A stretch of 64,000 nucleotides of DNA, taken from positions 496,001 to 560,000 of the forward strand of contig NC_016026.1 in assembly GCF_000226315.1 (NCBI RefSeq), read 5' to 3'. This document shows positions 17,470-26,531 of this stretch, piece after piece. The translations under genes were made by a program, and so were the position numbers. The notes beneath the pieces are model-generated. The model saw nothing but the letters and a program-made list of their open reading frames with translations, did not search any database and was not told the origin of the DNA. The stretch comes from Micavibrio aeruginosavorus ARL-13. GTDB lineage: Bacteria > Pseudomonadota > Alphaproteobacteria > Micavibrionales > Micavibrionaceae. How positions within the stretch are numbered: the first letter of the stretch is position 1; each line of letters begins with the position of its first letter.

Positions 17470-18129
17470 CTATGCCGCAACTTTCACGGATGTTCCAACG
17501 GGGGTTGATCGGGTCCACATATCGGCAAACTGCATGCGATAGGCGCTGGCAATCGCCGGATAATCCATCAAAATCACGGTCACATTGGCATCAAACAACA
17601 TGATGGCCAGTTTGTCACCGTAAACATAAAACGGAACCGATGCGAACAGCTCGCTGGGGATCCAGCGATATTCTGCGTAGGATTCGCCCGGAACAAAATC
17701 ATCGCCCTCACGGATCAGGATTTTGTATTTGATTTTTTTCAAGGCGCGCATGCGGTCAATATGGGTTTGGGCGTATTGGCCCAGATGTTTGATGAACAAG
17801 CGTTCATCCACATTGCTGACCAAAATGTCGCCGGCATAATTGCGCACGGTGCTGTAAATATCTTCGTAAAAGTCGATCAGCCCGGCCTGGCCCGTGAACA
17901 CGCGTACCTCGCCACTGCGCAGGCGGATGCCTGTGGTGCCCAGAAATTCAATCCCTGCGGATTCGAACGCCTTCTGAATGGTGTGCAGGGTGTTGTTGCG
18001 GGGTGTACTTTGATTATTTTCGATGCTACCAATGGACGTCGCAGACAATCCGCATCGATCGGCCAGATCTTGTTGGCTCCAGTTTAATACGGCGCGTGCG
18101 CCACGAATTTGTGCTGTGGTAATGGTCAT
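17470..18129 (-). CDS. XRE-family regulator with PLD/TrmB-like sensor domain
   Basis: 219 residues. Residues about 6-60 form a Cro/C1-type helix-turn-helix (RAVLNWSQQDLADRCGLS, IGSIENNQSTPR). The rest resembles the phospholipase-D-like effector domain of TrmB-type regulators: LVSNVDE, RMRALKKIKYKILIREGDD, YRWIP, FYVYGDKLAIMLF, and a final IASAYRMQFADMW. The catalytic His-Lys pair of active PLD enzymes is not seen, so it is probably a sensor. It begins the unit that includes the EgtD-like methyltransferase, and probably controls it. AGGACAGGA upstream of the ATG is a good ribosome-binding site. Confidence 0.75.
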   Translation of the reverse strand: MTITTAQIRGARAVLNWSQQDLADRCGLSATSIGSIENNQSTPRNNTLHTIQKAFESAGIEFLGTTGIRLRSGEVRVFTGQAGLIDFYEDIYSTVRNYAGDILVSNVDERLFIKHLGQYAQTHIDRMRALKKIKYKILIREGDDFVPGESYAEYRWIPSELFASVPFYVYGDKLAIMLFDANVTVILMDYPAIASAYRMQFADMWTRSTPVGTSVKVAA

Positions 18130-18150
18130 TTATGATGTCCTGTCCTTTAT

Positions 18151-18187
18151 AATTCGTTTTTTCTTAAGCGTTTCTTGGGAAATTCGT
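18151..18187. promoter_or_regulatory. Direct repeat upstream of the XRE regulator gene
   Basis: AATTCGT occurs at 18151-18157 and again at 18181-18187, 30 bases apart (about three helical turns), within the promoter region of the regulator gene that starts at 18129. This would fit an autoregulatory operator. Weak without comparison to related genomes. Confidence 0.3.
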
Positions 18188-18257
18188 AAGTATTGGTAGC
18201 GCTCGAATGTAGCGGGCGCAACCAAAATTATCGATCTATCCATTGGAAATCCGGGTT

Positions 18258-18294
18258 GAAAAATCCCCTGTCAGCCAGAGGCCGCAGGGGATTT
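18258..18294 (-). terminator. Rho-independent terminator of the first M3 peptidase gene
   Basis: A perfect 10-bp stem (AAATCCCCTG/CAGGGGATTT) closes a 14-base loop and on the minus strand is followed by a T-run, 27 bases past the peptidase stop. Confidence 0.8.
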
Positions 18295-18320
18295 GTTAAT
18301 TGTCTGTTTTTATTGATCTT

Positions 18321-20390
18321 TTATGCAACCTGCCCCGGGCTGGTCTGGGCGGGGTCCAGCAATCCTTCGCGGCGGAGCAGGGCATCCGGGTCGGCATCGC
18401 GGCCCCGGAACCGGACATACAGCACCTGCGGGTGCTCGCTGCCGCCGCGGGACAGGATTTCGGCCTTGTATGCCTTGGCCGTTTCCTGATCATACAAACC
18501 CTTTTCCTCAAACAGGGCGAAGGTATCGGCATCCAACACTTCGGCCCATTTGTAACTGTAATATCCGGCGGAATATCCACCCGCGAACAAATGGCTGAAC
18601 GCGGTGGATTGCGGTCCGGCCAGACGCGGGAACAGGGACATATCCTTCATCACGCTGTCCTCAAACGTGGCCGTGTCTTTGATCGTCGATGGGTTGGCTG
18701 TGTGCCATGCCATGTCGAGTAGGGCAAAGCTGACCTGACGCAATCCGGCCCAGCCACCCATAAAGTTTTTGGCATCGTTCAGTTTCTTGACCAGATCGGC
18801 TGGAATCTTCTCACCCGTCTTGTAATGCGCGGCGAACAGGTCGAGCGTTTCCGATGTGTAGGCCCAGTTTTCCTGCACTTGGCTCGGTAGTTCCACGAAA
18901 TCCCACAAAACATTCGTGCCCGCCATAGACATATACGTCACATCCGACAACATACCGTGAATGGCGTGGCCCATTTCGTGGAACAGGGTCAGCAATTCGT
19001 CGAAGGTGAGGAGCGATGGCTGATCCTTCGCCGGTTTGGTGAAGTTGCAGACAATCGCAATGACGGGACGGCGGACTTCACCGCGATACAGGCCCTGATC
19101 GCGGAACGCGGTCATCCATGCGCCATCCTTCTTCCCCGTGCGCGGGAAGAAATCAGCATAGAATGTGCCCATGAATTTATTGCTGTCATTGTCAAAGACG
19201 TCATAGGCGGTCACATCCGGGTGCCAGACGGGGTATTTGTCGTTGGCGACGAAGCGCAGATTGAACAATTTTGTAAAGTGCTGGAACACGCCCTTTAACA
19301 CATTGTCCAATGGGAAATACGGGCGCAAATCTTCGGATGAAAATTTGAACAGGTCCTGTTTCAATTTTTCACCGTAATATGCCACATCCCACGGCTGGAT
19401 CGGGTCCGGGCCGCCGGCCTTGCGGGCGAAATCCTGCAGCATCTTTAAATCTTTTTCGGCGGCCGGTTTGTATGCGTTTTTCAACTTGGTCAGAAACGCG
19501 CGCACTTCATCTTCGGTCCGGGCCATGCGCTGTTCCAGCACATAGGCCGCATGGTCGTTATAGCCCAGCAATTTGGCCCGGGCATCGCGCAAGGTTACAA
19601 TGTCCAAAACCATCTGGCTGTTGTCAAATTCATCGCCATAGGCGCGGCTGGCAAAGGCGCGCCAGATTTTTTCGCGTAAACTCCGTTTGTCGGCATATTG
19701 CACAACAGGCAGGTAGCTGGGGAAATCCAGCGTGAACAGCCACGCGTCATTGCGGCCTTTTTCTTCGGCCATCTGGCGGGCCACGGCGCGGGCACCATCG
19801 GGGATGCCGGACAAATCGGATTCATCCGTAATCCACAATTCAAATTTTTCCGCCGATTTTTTAACGTTGTTTGAGAACGCCGGACCCATGGTCGACAGGC
19901 GTTCATTCATCTCACGCAATTTGGCTTTGTCAGCATCGTTTAATAATGCGCCGCCACGAACGAAACCCTTGTATGTTTCATCCAGCATACGGGATTGTTC
20001 CGGGGTCAGGGACAGGGTGTCACGTTGATCCCAGACGGCCTTGACGCGTGCGAATAAGTCCGGGTCCAGCGACACGTCGCTGGAAAAATTCGCACTTAAA
20101 GGGCCAATCTTGTCGGACAAGGCCTGCAGCCCATCCGTGCCATTGGCGGACAGCATGTTGTAAAACACACCCGATGCCGCGCCCAATGTTTCCGATGCGG
20201 TTTCCAACGCCACAATGGTATTTTCAAATGTCGGTGCGTCTTTATTGGCTTTGATCGCGGCAATGTTCTTGCGGGCTTCCTCAATCCCGGCCTCTACCGC
20301 GGGCAGGAAATGCTCCTCGCGAATTTTATCAAAGGCCGGGGCCATGTTCGGTACATCGGACGGGGTCAACAGCGGATTGGTATTGGTCAT
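18321..20390 (-). CDS. M3-family oligopeptidase (Dcp/OpdA type)
   Basis: 689 residues, the usual size for Dcp or oligopeptidase A. The zinc site HEMGH is at residues 471-475 with the downstream Glu in WDFVELPSQ, and SGGYSAGYYSYKWAEV-like residues near the C-terminus complete the M3 active site (here AGGYSAGYYSYKW). There is no signal peptide, so it acts in the cytoplasm, cleaving short peptides such as signal-peptide fragments. It follows a secreted protein by 23 bases, probably in one operon. A second M3 paralogue lies nearby at 21376-23499. Confidence 0.93.
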   Translation of the reverse strand: MTNTNPLLTPSDVPNMAPAFDKIREEHFLPAVEAGIEEARKNIAAIKANKDAPTFENTIVALETASETLGAASGVFYNMLSANGTDGLQALSDKIGPLSANFSSDVSLDPDLFARVKAVWDQRDTLSLTPEQSRMLDETYKGFVRGGALLNDADKAKLREMNERLSTMGPAFSNNVKKSAEKFELWITDESDLSGIPDGARAVARQMAEEKGRNDAWLFTLDFPSYLPVVQYADKRSLREKIWRAFASRAYGDEFDNSQMVLDIVTLRDARAKLLGYNDHAAYVLEQRMARTEDEVRAFLTKLKNAYKPAAEKDLKMLQDFARKAGGPDPIQPWDVAYYGEKLKQDLFKFSSEDLRPYFPLDNVLKGVFQHFTKLFNLRFVANDKYPVWHPDVTAYDVFDNDSNKFMGTFYADFFPRTGKKDGAWMTAFRDQGLYRGEVRRPVIAIVCNFTKPAKDQPSLLTFDELLTLFHEMGHAIHGMLSDVTYMSMAGTNVLWDFVELPSQVQENWAYTSETLDLFAAHYKTGEKIPADLVKKLNDAKNFMGGWAGLRQVSFALLDMAWHTANPSTIKDTATFEDSVMKDMSLFPRLAGPQSTAFSHLFAGGYSAGYYSYKWAEVLDADTFALFEEKGLYDQETAKAYKAEILSRGGSEHPQVLYVRFRGRDADPDALLRREGLLDPAQTSPGQVA

Positions 20391-20413
20391 GGATGGTACT
20401 CTTTCCTTTTTAG

Positions 20414-21226
20414 TTATTTTTGGGCGGTTTTTTCTTGATCGCTTGGCGTCAATACGATGCTGCTGGCGGCCATGCCGCCTTCCTTGGTCATCGGGTCAAA
20501 CGCTGTCACGTAAATTTGATATGTGCCGGGTTCGGGCATGCGGGCCTTGGCCACAAATTCGCCCGCTGTTTTGCCGGGTTGCATTTTGATGGTGCCAGCG
20601 GGGACGGATCCTTTGTACAGCGCCATTTCAATGTCATAGCGGCTGGGATCCCACGCCGTATCGGTGCCCACGGCACAGCCGCATAATTTAGTGATGTTGG
20701 CGGTGATGTCGATAATTTTATTCGGATCGTGCGCGGCGGTTTGGCCAGCAACGGGGGCAACAATATCAATCGAAAAGCCAGGCAGTTCCAGCAGGATGCC
20801 ATTCCCCGTTGAATAATCTTTGCCGGGGATCAGAATCATATCCATGCTGGTCGTGACGGCGTTGCCCCGGGCTATCATCGGGCCTGTGGCTGAAATGGTC
20901 ACGGGCACCGGGTGGGCCAGATCAACGGACACATCGAATTTCGCGCTGTCATCATCGACCAGAACCGCATCGCGGGCGCGGGGTGATGCCATGATTTTTT
21001 TTGTATCGCCCGTACCGCCGTGGGTGACGCCGTTGGCAATAATATCACCCGTCATTTTATCGCGGATGACCACATGCGCGCCGCCCATGGACGTGCCGAT
21101 AAATTTTGCATCCTTGGCCATGACGCGCACGGTCATGGGCGTTTCCACCTGCGCCATGGCGGGTGTGGCCAAGGGGATGGACAGGCACAGGGCGGCAACA
21201 CTGGTCAGAAGGGCAAAAGCGCGCAT
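20414..21226 (-). CDS. Secreted protein of unknown function
   Basis: 270 residues from ATG at 21226, chosen because CCGGAG lies 10 bases upstream and the signal peptide (MRAFALLTSVAALCLSIPL..AMA-Q) starts there; a start at 21244 is possible. The mature part looks like two or three beta-sandwich modules. A CGCAVGTDTAWDP segment carries two cysteines and is followed by a module ending EPGTYQIYVTAFDPMTKEGG, like a carboxypeptidase-regulatory or Ig-like fold. No family recognised. It is periplasmic or outer-membrane exposed. Confidence 0.65.
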   Translation of the reverse strand: MRAFALLTSVAALCLSIPLATPAMAQVETPMTVRVMAKDAKFIGTSMGGAHVVIRDKMTGDIIANGVTHGGTGDTKKIMASPRARDAVLVDDDSAKFDVSVDLAHPVPVTISATGPMIARGNAVTTSMDMILIPGKDYSTGNGILLELPGFSIDIVAPVAGQTAAHDPNKIIDITANITKLCGCAVGTDTAWDPSRYDIEMALYKGSVPAGTIKMQPGKTAGEFVAKARMPEPGTYQIYVTAFDPMTKEGGMAASSIVLTPSDQEKTAQK

Positions 21227-21319
21227 AATCAAAATCTCCGGCATGAAAATAAATATAGGGCAGTGTCCGGCTTTCAAGGCGCTGGGTCAAGGCATGTTTG
21301 TCATAAGTTTGGGCGCTGG

Positions 21320-21361
21320 ATAAAAAGAAACGGTGCCTCCGCTTGGGGGCACCGTTTCTTT
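21320..21361 (-). terminator. Strong terminator of the second M3 peptidase gene
   Basis: A perfect 14-bp stem (AAAGAAACGGTGCC/GGCACCGTTTCTTT) with a 10-base loop. On the minus strand the stem runs into more T. It lies 15 bases past the M3 stop at 21376. Confidence 0.85.
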
Positions 21362-21375
21362 AAAAGGGGTGGGGG

Positions 21376-23499
21376 TTAAGGTGCCGGGGTCGGACCCTTG
21401 CGTTTTTGGGTGGCTTGCGGCGCGGTGCCTGCGTTGTCGTTGGCGGGCAACAAGCCTTCGCGGCGTAACAACGCATCCGGGTCAGGGTTCCGGCCCATGA
21501 AGGCACGGAACAGGTTCGAGGCCTGACGCGTGCCGCCCTTCTCATAAATATGGCGGCGCAGATCATCGCCCAGTTTCCGGTCATACAAATCCGTGGCCTT
21601 GAACTTTGCGAAGACATCAGCGTCCAGAACTTCGGCCCATTTATACCCGTAATATCCGGCGGCGTACCCGCCCGGGAAAATGTGGCCGAATGACGTGGAC
21701 ATCATGCCGTTGCCATTGCGCGGCATCAACCAGGCGCGGGCGATGACAGAGTCCTCAACATCCTCGGCGGATGTAACGTTGGCCGGGTCAATCATCTGCC
21801 ACTCCATGTCAAGCAGGCCAAAAAATGTCTGGCGCAGTCCCGCATATCCGGCGGCATAATTACCCTTGGCAATGATTTTATCAATCAAGGCATCTGGAAT
21901 AACAGCGCCCGTATCCTTGTGGAAGGCATAGGTTTTCAAAACGTCCTTTTCCAGGGCCCAGTTTTCTTGAACCTGGCTGGGCAGTTCAACGAAGTCTCGG
22001 GTGACATTCGTGCCGTTCAGGGACGGATAACGCCCCTTGCCCAACAATCCATGCAACCCGTGACCCATTTCGTGGAAAACGGTAATCACTTCGTCCAACG
22101 ACAGCAGTGCTGGCTCGCCATGGGCCGGTTTGATGAAGTTGCAGCAATTGAGAATCAGCGGAATTTGTTGCTTTCCATCCTGATCAATCCCGGCATTGCG
22201 AAATGAATTCATCCACGCGCCATCTTGCTTGTTGCCACTGCGGGCGAAGTAATCGCCGTAGAAAACACCAATCTGTTTTCCGGTTTTCTGGTCATGAACG
22301 TCGAATGTTTTAACATCCTTGTTCCAAACCGGATATTTTCCGTCCGTGGCGGTGAAGCGGATGTTGAACAATTTTTCCGCATGAGTCATGACGCCCTTTA
22401 ATACATTGTCCAGCGTGAAATACTGACGGATTTCCTGGTTATCAATGTTAAACGAACGCTGCATGTTGATATTGTTATAATAGGCGTAATCGTATGGTTT
22501 GAAATCGGTGATCCCATCCATATCTTTCGCCAGTTTCTGAATACGGTTCAGATGTTCCTCAGCCCGCGGGCGATAGGCTTTTAAGTTACGATCCAGGAAA
22601 TTCAGAACCGTTTCCGGGTTTTTGGCCATGCGCGTGCTAAGCGCCATGTGTGCATAGGTTTCAAACCCCATCAAATTGGCCTGATCTTTGCGCAGGGTGA
22701 TGATCTTCATAATGGTGTCGTGGTTGTCGTATGTGCCGCTGGTGGATTGTTCCATTCCGGCGGTGTGGACGCGGGCGCGCAAATCACGGTTTTTGCCGTA
22801 AATCAGGACGGGCGTTGATGCGGCATCGCTGATCAACCATTTGCCTGTCAGGCCTTTTTCTTCTGCGGCCATGGCGTAAGCGCCAATGACGTCTTTGGGT
22901 ATGCCATCCAGTTGCGCAATATCATCCACGATAATCGGATTTGCTTCGGCATCCTTGATGTTGTTTTGTTCGAATTCTTCGCTCGCCTTGGCCAGAGCTT
23001 CGGAAATTTCCTGAAAGCGGACTTTGCCTTCGGGGGGCAAATGAATGCCCGTGCCAAGAAAACCCCGATACGTTTTTTTCAACAATGTTTTCTGTTCAGT
23101 CGACAGTTTCAGATTCTGGCGATCATCGTAAATCGTTTTAACGCGTTCGAATAAGCCTTCATCCTGCATCATGGCGATGTGGTGCGGGGTCAGGAGGTTG
23201 GTGACCCACTCGCTCATCTCCATCAATTCTTTGGATGTGTTAAACGATGTAAAATTGTAATACGCGCTGATAACCGGATGCATGATCCCGTCCAAACGCT
23301 CCAGCGCCTCGATCGTGTTTTCGAATGTCGGTGCGTCGGGGTTAAAGCGGATTTCATCCAGCGCGGCCTGGGACTGTGCCAAAAAATGCTCGAACGCGGG
23401 TTTGAAATGTTCGGTTTTGATCCGGTCAAAGGCCGGCACACCATGGGGCAAAGCGGGCGGGTTGATCAGCGGATTCGTGGTGTCGTCGTGCGTCGTCAT
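21376..23499 (-). CDS. Second M3-family oligopeptidase
   Basis: 707 residues from ATG at 23499. The open frame extends 150 codons further upstream, but that part overlaps mnmC on the other strand and is unlike the family. HEMGH is at residues 476-480 and the C-terminal PGGYAAGYYGYKWAEV matches the first copy. The protein shares the N-terminal PAFDRIKTEHFKPAFEHFL pattern with the first M3 peptidase, so they are paralogues, but they are clearly diverged. No signal peptide. The C-terminal tail is rich in Ala, Pro, Lys and Thr. Confidence 0.92.
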   Translation of the reverse strand: MTTHDDTTNPLINPPALPHGVPAFDRIKTEHFKPAFEHFLAQSQAALDEIRFNPDAPTFENTIEALERLDGIMHPVISAYYNFTSFNTSKELMEMSEWVTNLLTPHHIAMMQDEGLFERVKTIYDDRQNLKLSTEQKTLLKKTYRGFLGTGIHLPPEGKVRFQEISEALAKASEEFEQNNIKDAEANPIIVDDIAQLDGIPKDVIGAYAMAAEEKGLTGKWLISDAASTPVLIYGKNRDLRARVHTAGMEQSTSGTYDNHDTIMKIITLRKDQANLMGFETYAHMALSTRMAKNPETVLNFLDRNLKAYRPRAEEHLNRIQKLAKDMDGITDFKPYDYAYYNNINMQRSFNIDNQEIRQYFTLDNVLKGVMTHAEKLFNIRFTATDGKYPVWNKDVKTFDVHDQKTGKQIGVFYGDYFARSGNKQDGAWMNSFRNAGIDQDGKQQIPLILNCCNFIKPAHGEPALLSLDEVITVFHEMGHGLHGLLGKGRYPSLNGTNVTRDFVELPSQVQENWALEKDVLKTYAFHKDTGAVIPDALIDKIIAKGNYAAGYAGLRQTFFGLLDMEWQMIDPANVTSAEDVEDSVIARAWLMPRNGNGMMSTSFGHIFPGGYAAGYYGYKWAEVLDADVFAKFKATDLYDRKLGDDLRRHIYEKGGTRQASNLFRAFMGRNPDPDALLRREGLLPANDNAGTAPQATQKRKGPTPAP

Positions 23500-23586
23500 G
23501 GCTTTAACGTCCCTGTTCTTCATTTTTTGTTGTATATGGTTGGGGTCAGTTTTAAGACGGGGCCTTGGAAAGGGCAAGTTTTTCAT

Positions 23587-25368
23587 ATGATCCGGTCGGA
23601 AATATTTGATGATATTTACTTTTCTGCCGCCAATGGCTGGGCCGAGACGCAACATGTGTTCCTCGGGGGTAATAATCTTGCGCAGCGCTGGGCGGAGGGC
23701 ATGGCGGATCGGGCCCGCTTCACCATCGCCGAAACGGGGTTTGGTACGGGCCTGAACATGCTTTCGGCGTGGGCGTTGTTTGATGATGTTGCGCCAGCCC
23801 ATTTGAAACTGGATCTGGTGTCTTTCGAACTCTACCCCCTGACCAAAAATCAGATTGCCGAAGTTCTGGCCCCGTGGGCGGACAAATTGGGCCAGCACCG
23901 CATTGATGCGTTGCTGCGCGATTATCCCATTCGCGTCGCCGGGTGGCATCGGATTGAGTTATCGCCGCGCGTGACGTTGACCCTGATTTTCGATGATGTA
24001 AATGCCGCGTTATCGCGCGTGGTTATACCGGGCGGCGTCGATGCGTGGTTTTTGGATGGGTTTGCTCCGGCGAAAAACCCGGGCATGTGGACGGACACCG
24101 TCTTTAACGGTATGGCGCGGTTATGCGCGCCGGGGGCCACATTTGCCACCTTTACTGCGGCGGGATTTGTAAAGCGCGCTATGCGCGAACTTGGTTACAC
24201 GGTCAATCGGAAACGTGGATTTGGGTATAAATGGCACATGCTGGCCGGATCATTTCCGGGGACGGTCCATGCCGCACCACAATCACAACATCAAAAAATC
24301 GCCGTGATCGGCGGTGGGCTGGCCGGAACATCTGTGGCCCGGGCCTTGGTGGATGATGGGCACCGTGTGGTTTTATTTGAACGGGATGATATCGCGGCCG
24401 GGGCCTCAGGCAATGTGCGCGGTATGATCAATCCGCGGATCAGCGCGTTGCGCTCCCACGATTCTGATTTCTATGCCTCTGCCTACGCGCGGGCCTTGCG
24501 GGTTGCGGCGCGGTATCCGGGCGCCGGGTTTGCGGCCTGCGGCAACCTGCATTTGATCCGTGATGCGGATAAGGAAAAACGCTTTACATCCTGTCGCGAT
24601 CATTGGGGCTGGCATGCTGACCATATGCAGATTGTGGATGCGGATACGGCATCCGCGATTGCGGGTGTGCGCGTGGATGATGCGGCCCTGTATCTGCCCG
24701 ATGGCAGGCAAGTCAGCCCCCGTGAATTCTGCCGCGCAATGGCGCAAGGCATTGAATGCCGTAATGGCGTGGATATCTCTTCTATTGTTCGTCGGGATGA
24801 CGAAGCGGGGGGGTGGAATGTCGGGGGGGAATCCTTTGACGCTGTTATTCTGGCCGCCGGGATTGACTGTTTGAAACATCCAGCCTTGGCCGCGTTGCCG
24901 CTGCATACCGTACGGGGGCAAATTATGAGTGTTGAGGCCGGAACGCCCGCGCCGCGCGCTAATCTTTGTTTTGGTGGCTATATTGGTGCGGCTCAAGATG
25001 GCGTGCAGGTGATGGGATCGACATTCCAGAAATGGCTGGATACCACAAACCTGCGCGATGAAGACAATATCTATATTCTGGATCAGGCCCGCGGTGCGGT
25101 GCCCGCTTTTGCGCCCGGTCCGGTCGTGGATGCGCGGGCCGCATTGCGGTGCGCGGCTCAGGACCGTTTCCCGGTCATCGGGGCGTTGATGGATCAACCC
25201 GGTCTCTATGTCACCACGGCGCATGGGTCGCATGGGATTGTATCGTCCGTGGCCGGGGCGCGCATTTTGGCGGACATCATCGGGGGTGGGGTGTGGTCCC
25301 TGCCCGGGGATGTGGTCGAGGCCCTGAATCCCGGTCGTTTTGCCCGTCGCACGGCTCAGAAAGGCTGA
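23587..25368 (+). CDS. mnmC: Bifunctional tRNA 5-methylaminomethyl-2-thiouridine enzyme
   Basis: 593 residues from ATG at 23587, directly before the FDDIYFS motif that begins the family; the longer frame is rejected. Residues 1-225 are the methyltransferase half (ETGFGTGLNML as the SAM loop, WFLDGFAPAKNPGMW). From about 240 comes the FAD half with GGGLAGTSVARAL. Together the two halves remove carboxymethyl from cmnm5s2U34 and methylate the product to mnm5s2U34 in tRNA. It is shorter than the E. coli enzyme (668). Two runs of seven G lie inside it (24807-24813, 24823-24829). Confidence 0.93.
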   Translation: MIRSEIFDDIYFSAANGWAETQHVFLGGNNLAQRWAEGMADRARFTIAETGFGTGLNMLSAWALFDDVAPAHLKLDLVSFELYPLTKNQIAEVLAPWADKLGQHRIDALLRDYPIRVAGWHRIELSPRVTLTLIFDDVNAALSRVVIPGGVDAWFLDGFAPAKNPGMWTDTVFNGMARLCAPGATFATFTAAGFVKRAMRELGYTVNRKRGFGYKWHMLAGSFPGTVHAAPQSQHQKIAVIGGGLAGTSVARALVDDGHRVVLFERDDIAAGASGNVRGMINPRISALRSHDSDFYASAYARALRVAARYPGAGFAACGNLHLIRDADKEKRFTSCRDHWGWHADHMQIVDADTASAIAGVRVDDAALYLPDGRQVSPREFCRAMAQGIECRNGVDISSIVRRDDEAGGWNVGGESFDAVILAAGIDCLKHPALAALPLHTVRGQIMSVEAGTPAPRANLCFGGYIGAAQDGVQVMGSTFQKWLDTTNLRDEDNIYILDQARGAVPAFAPGPVVDARAALRCAAQDRFPVIGALMDQPGLYVTTAHGSHGIVSSVAGARILADIIGGGVWSLPGDVVEALNPGRFARRTAQKG

Positions 25369-25436
25369 TCTCCGGCCGCTTTATTTCTGGTCTTTGGCGC
25401 GGTACACTGGCGCCCGGTTTCATAAAGAGCGTTAAA

Positions 25437-26531
25437 ATGGTTTTGAACTCCGTCGATATTCTGGTCTGGGCTGTTGTGGCGTTGGTGGTGGCTCTGGCCT
25501 GTGTGCCTTTGGCGGCACGTTTGGCCATTCGCACCGGGTTCGTTGATGCGCCGGGCGGGCGCAAGGATCATGCCGGTCTGGTGCCGCCTGTGGGCGGACT
25601 GGTCGTATTCCCGGTTTTTGTGGCGGTGCTGTTTGCATCGGGTCTGATCGATTCCGCTTTCATGTACTTTATTGCGGCTTTGGCTGTGATCGTTTTCGCC
25701 GGGGCCATGGATGACCGTTTCGCGATTTCTCCGCGCTGGAAATTTGTCGCGCAATTTATTGCCGCGTTTCTGATCGTTATTGGCGGCGGGGCGCGTGTTG
25801 GGTCGCTGGGTAATTTGTTTGGCTTTGGTGATGTCTGGCTTGGGTGGATTGATATTCCATTCTCCGTTGTGGCCACGGTCCTGCTGATCAACGCCATCAA
25901 TTTGATTGATGGGCTGGACGGTCTGGCTGGTGGGAAAAGCTTCGTGGCCTTTGCGTGGTTGCTGGTCGCGTGCCTGTTGGGTGGGGCGCATGATGCGGCA
26001 GTGCAGGTCGCGGTGCTGATGGCGGCGCTGGCCGGATTCTTGGCCTATAATATGCGGCATCCGTTACGCGAACGGGCTTCCGTCTTTTTGGGGGATTCGG
26101 GCAGCATGGCGCTGGGCTTGTCGCTCGCGTGGTTTTGCATCACCTTGGCCAAACCGGGTACGGGCGTGATCCAGCCGATTTCAATCGCATGGATTTTGGC
26201 GTTACCGATTATTGATACATGCGCGCAATTTGCCCGCCGTGTGGCGCAGGGGCGTCATCCATTCTCCGCTGATCGGAACCACTTCCACCACCATTTCGTC
26301 AATGCCGGGGTCAGCGTGGGCTGGACTATGGCAGCGCTGTGCCTGATCGGGTTTGGGACGGGGGCTGTGGGGATTGGTGGCATGGTTCTGGGGGCGCCGG
26401 AGCCGGTTTTATCCTATGCGTGGATTGCCATGCTGTTTATGCATATTTACATCAGCCTGCGCCCACGGCGATTCCGCCGTTTGGCCGCGTGGGCGTTGCG
26501 TTGCGTGCGCGGCGAAAAAGCAGCGGATTAA
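25437..26531 (+). CDS. WecA/MraY-family undecaprenyl-phosphate sugar-1-phosphate transferase
   Basis: 364 residues from ATG at 25437, with about ten membrane helices. Family motifs are visible: AGAMDDRF early, NAINLIDGLDGLAGG near residue 155 with the catalytic Asp residues, the FLGDSGSMALG loop, and HPFSADRNHFHHHF near 275, the substrate-binding cytoplasmic loop. It transfers a UDP-HexNAc phosphate sugar to undecaprenyl phosphate, starting O-antigen, teichuronic or other cell-surface glycan synthesis. It could use the GDP-fucose made by the gmd operon downstream of this step. Its stop overlaps the convergent membrane-protein gene by 4 bases. Confidence 0.88.
   Translation: MVLNSVDILVWAVVALVVALACVPLAARLAIRTGFVDAPGGRKDHAGLVPPVGGLVVFPVFVAVLFASGLIDSAFMYFIAALAVIVFAGAMDDRFAISPRWKFVAQFIAAFLIVIGGGARVGSLGNLFGFGDVWLGWIDIPFSVVATVLLINAINLIDGLDGLAGGKSFVAFAWLLVACLLGGAHDAAVQVAVLMAALAGFLAYNMRHPLRERASVFLGDSGSMALGLSLAWFCITLAKPGTGVIQPISIAWILALPIIDTCAQFARRVAQGRHPFSADRNHFHHHFVNAGVSVGWTMAALCLIGFGTGAVGIGGMVLGAPEPVLSYAWIAMLFMHIYISLRPRRFRRLAAWALRCVRGEKAAD

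Noticed and set aside
23179-23586. N-terminal extension of mnmC
   Set aside because: It runs antisense into the M3 peptidase gene; the family starts at the FDDIYFS motif just after 23587.
23500-23949. 150-codon N-terminal extension of the second M3 peptidase
   Set aside because: It is antisense to mnmC and has no similarity to the family; the ATG at 23499 starts at the usual M3 position.
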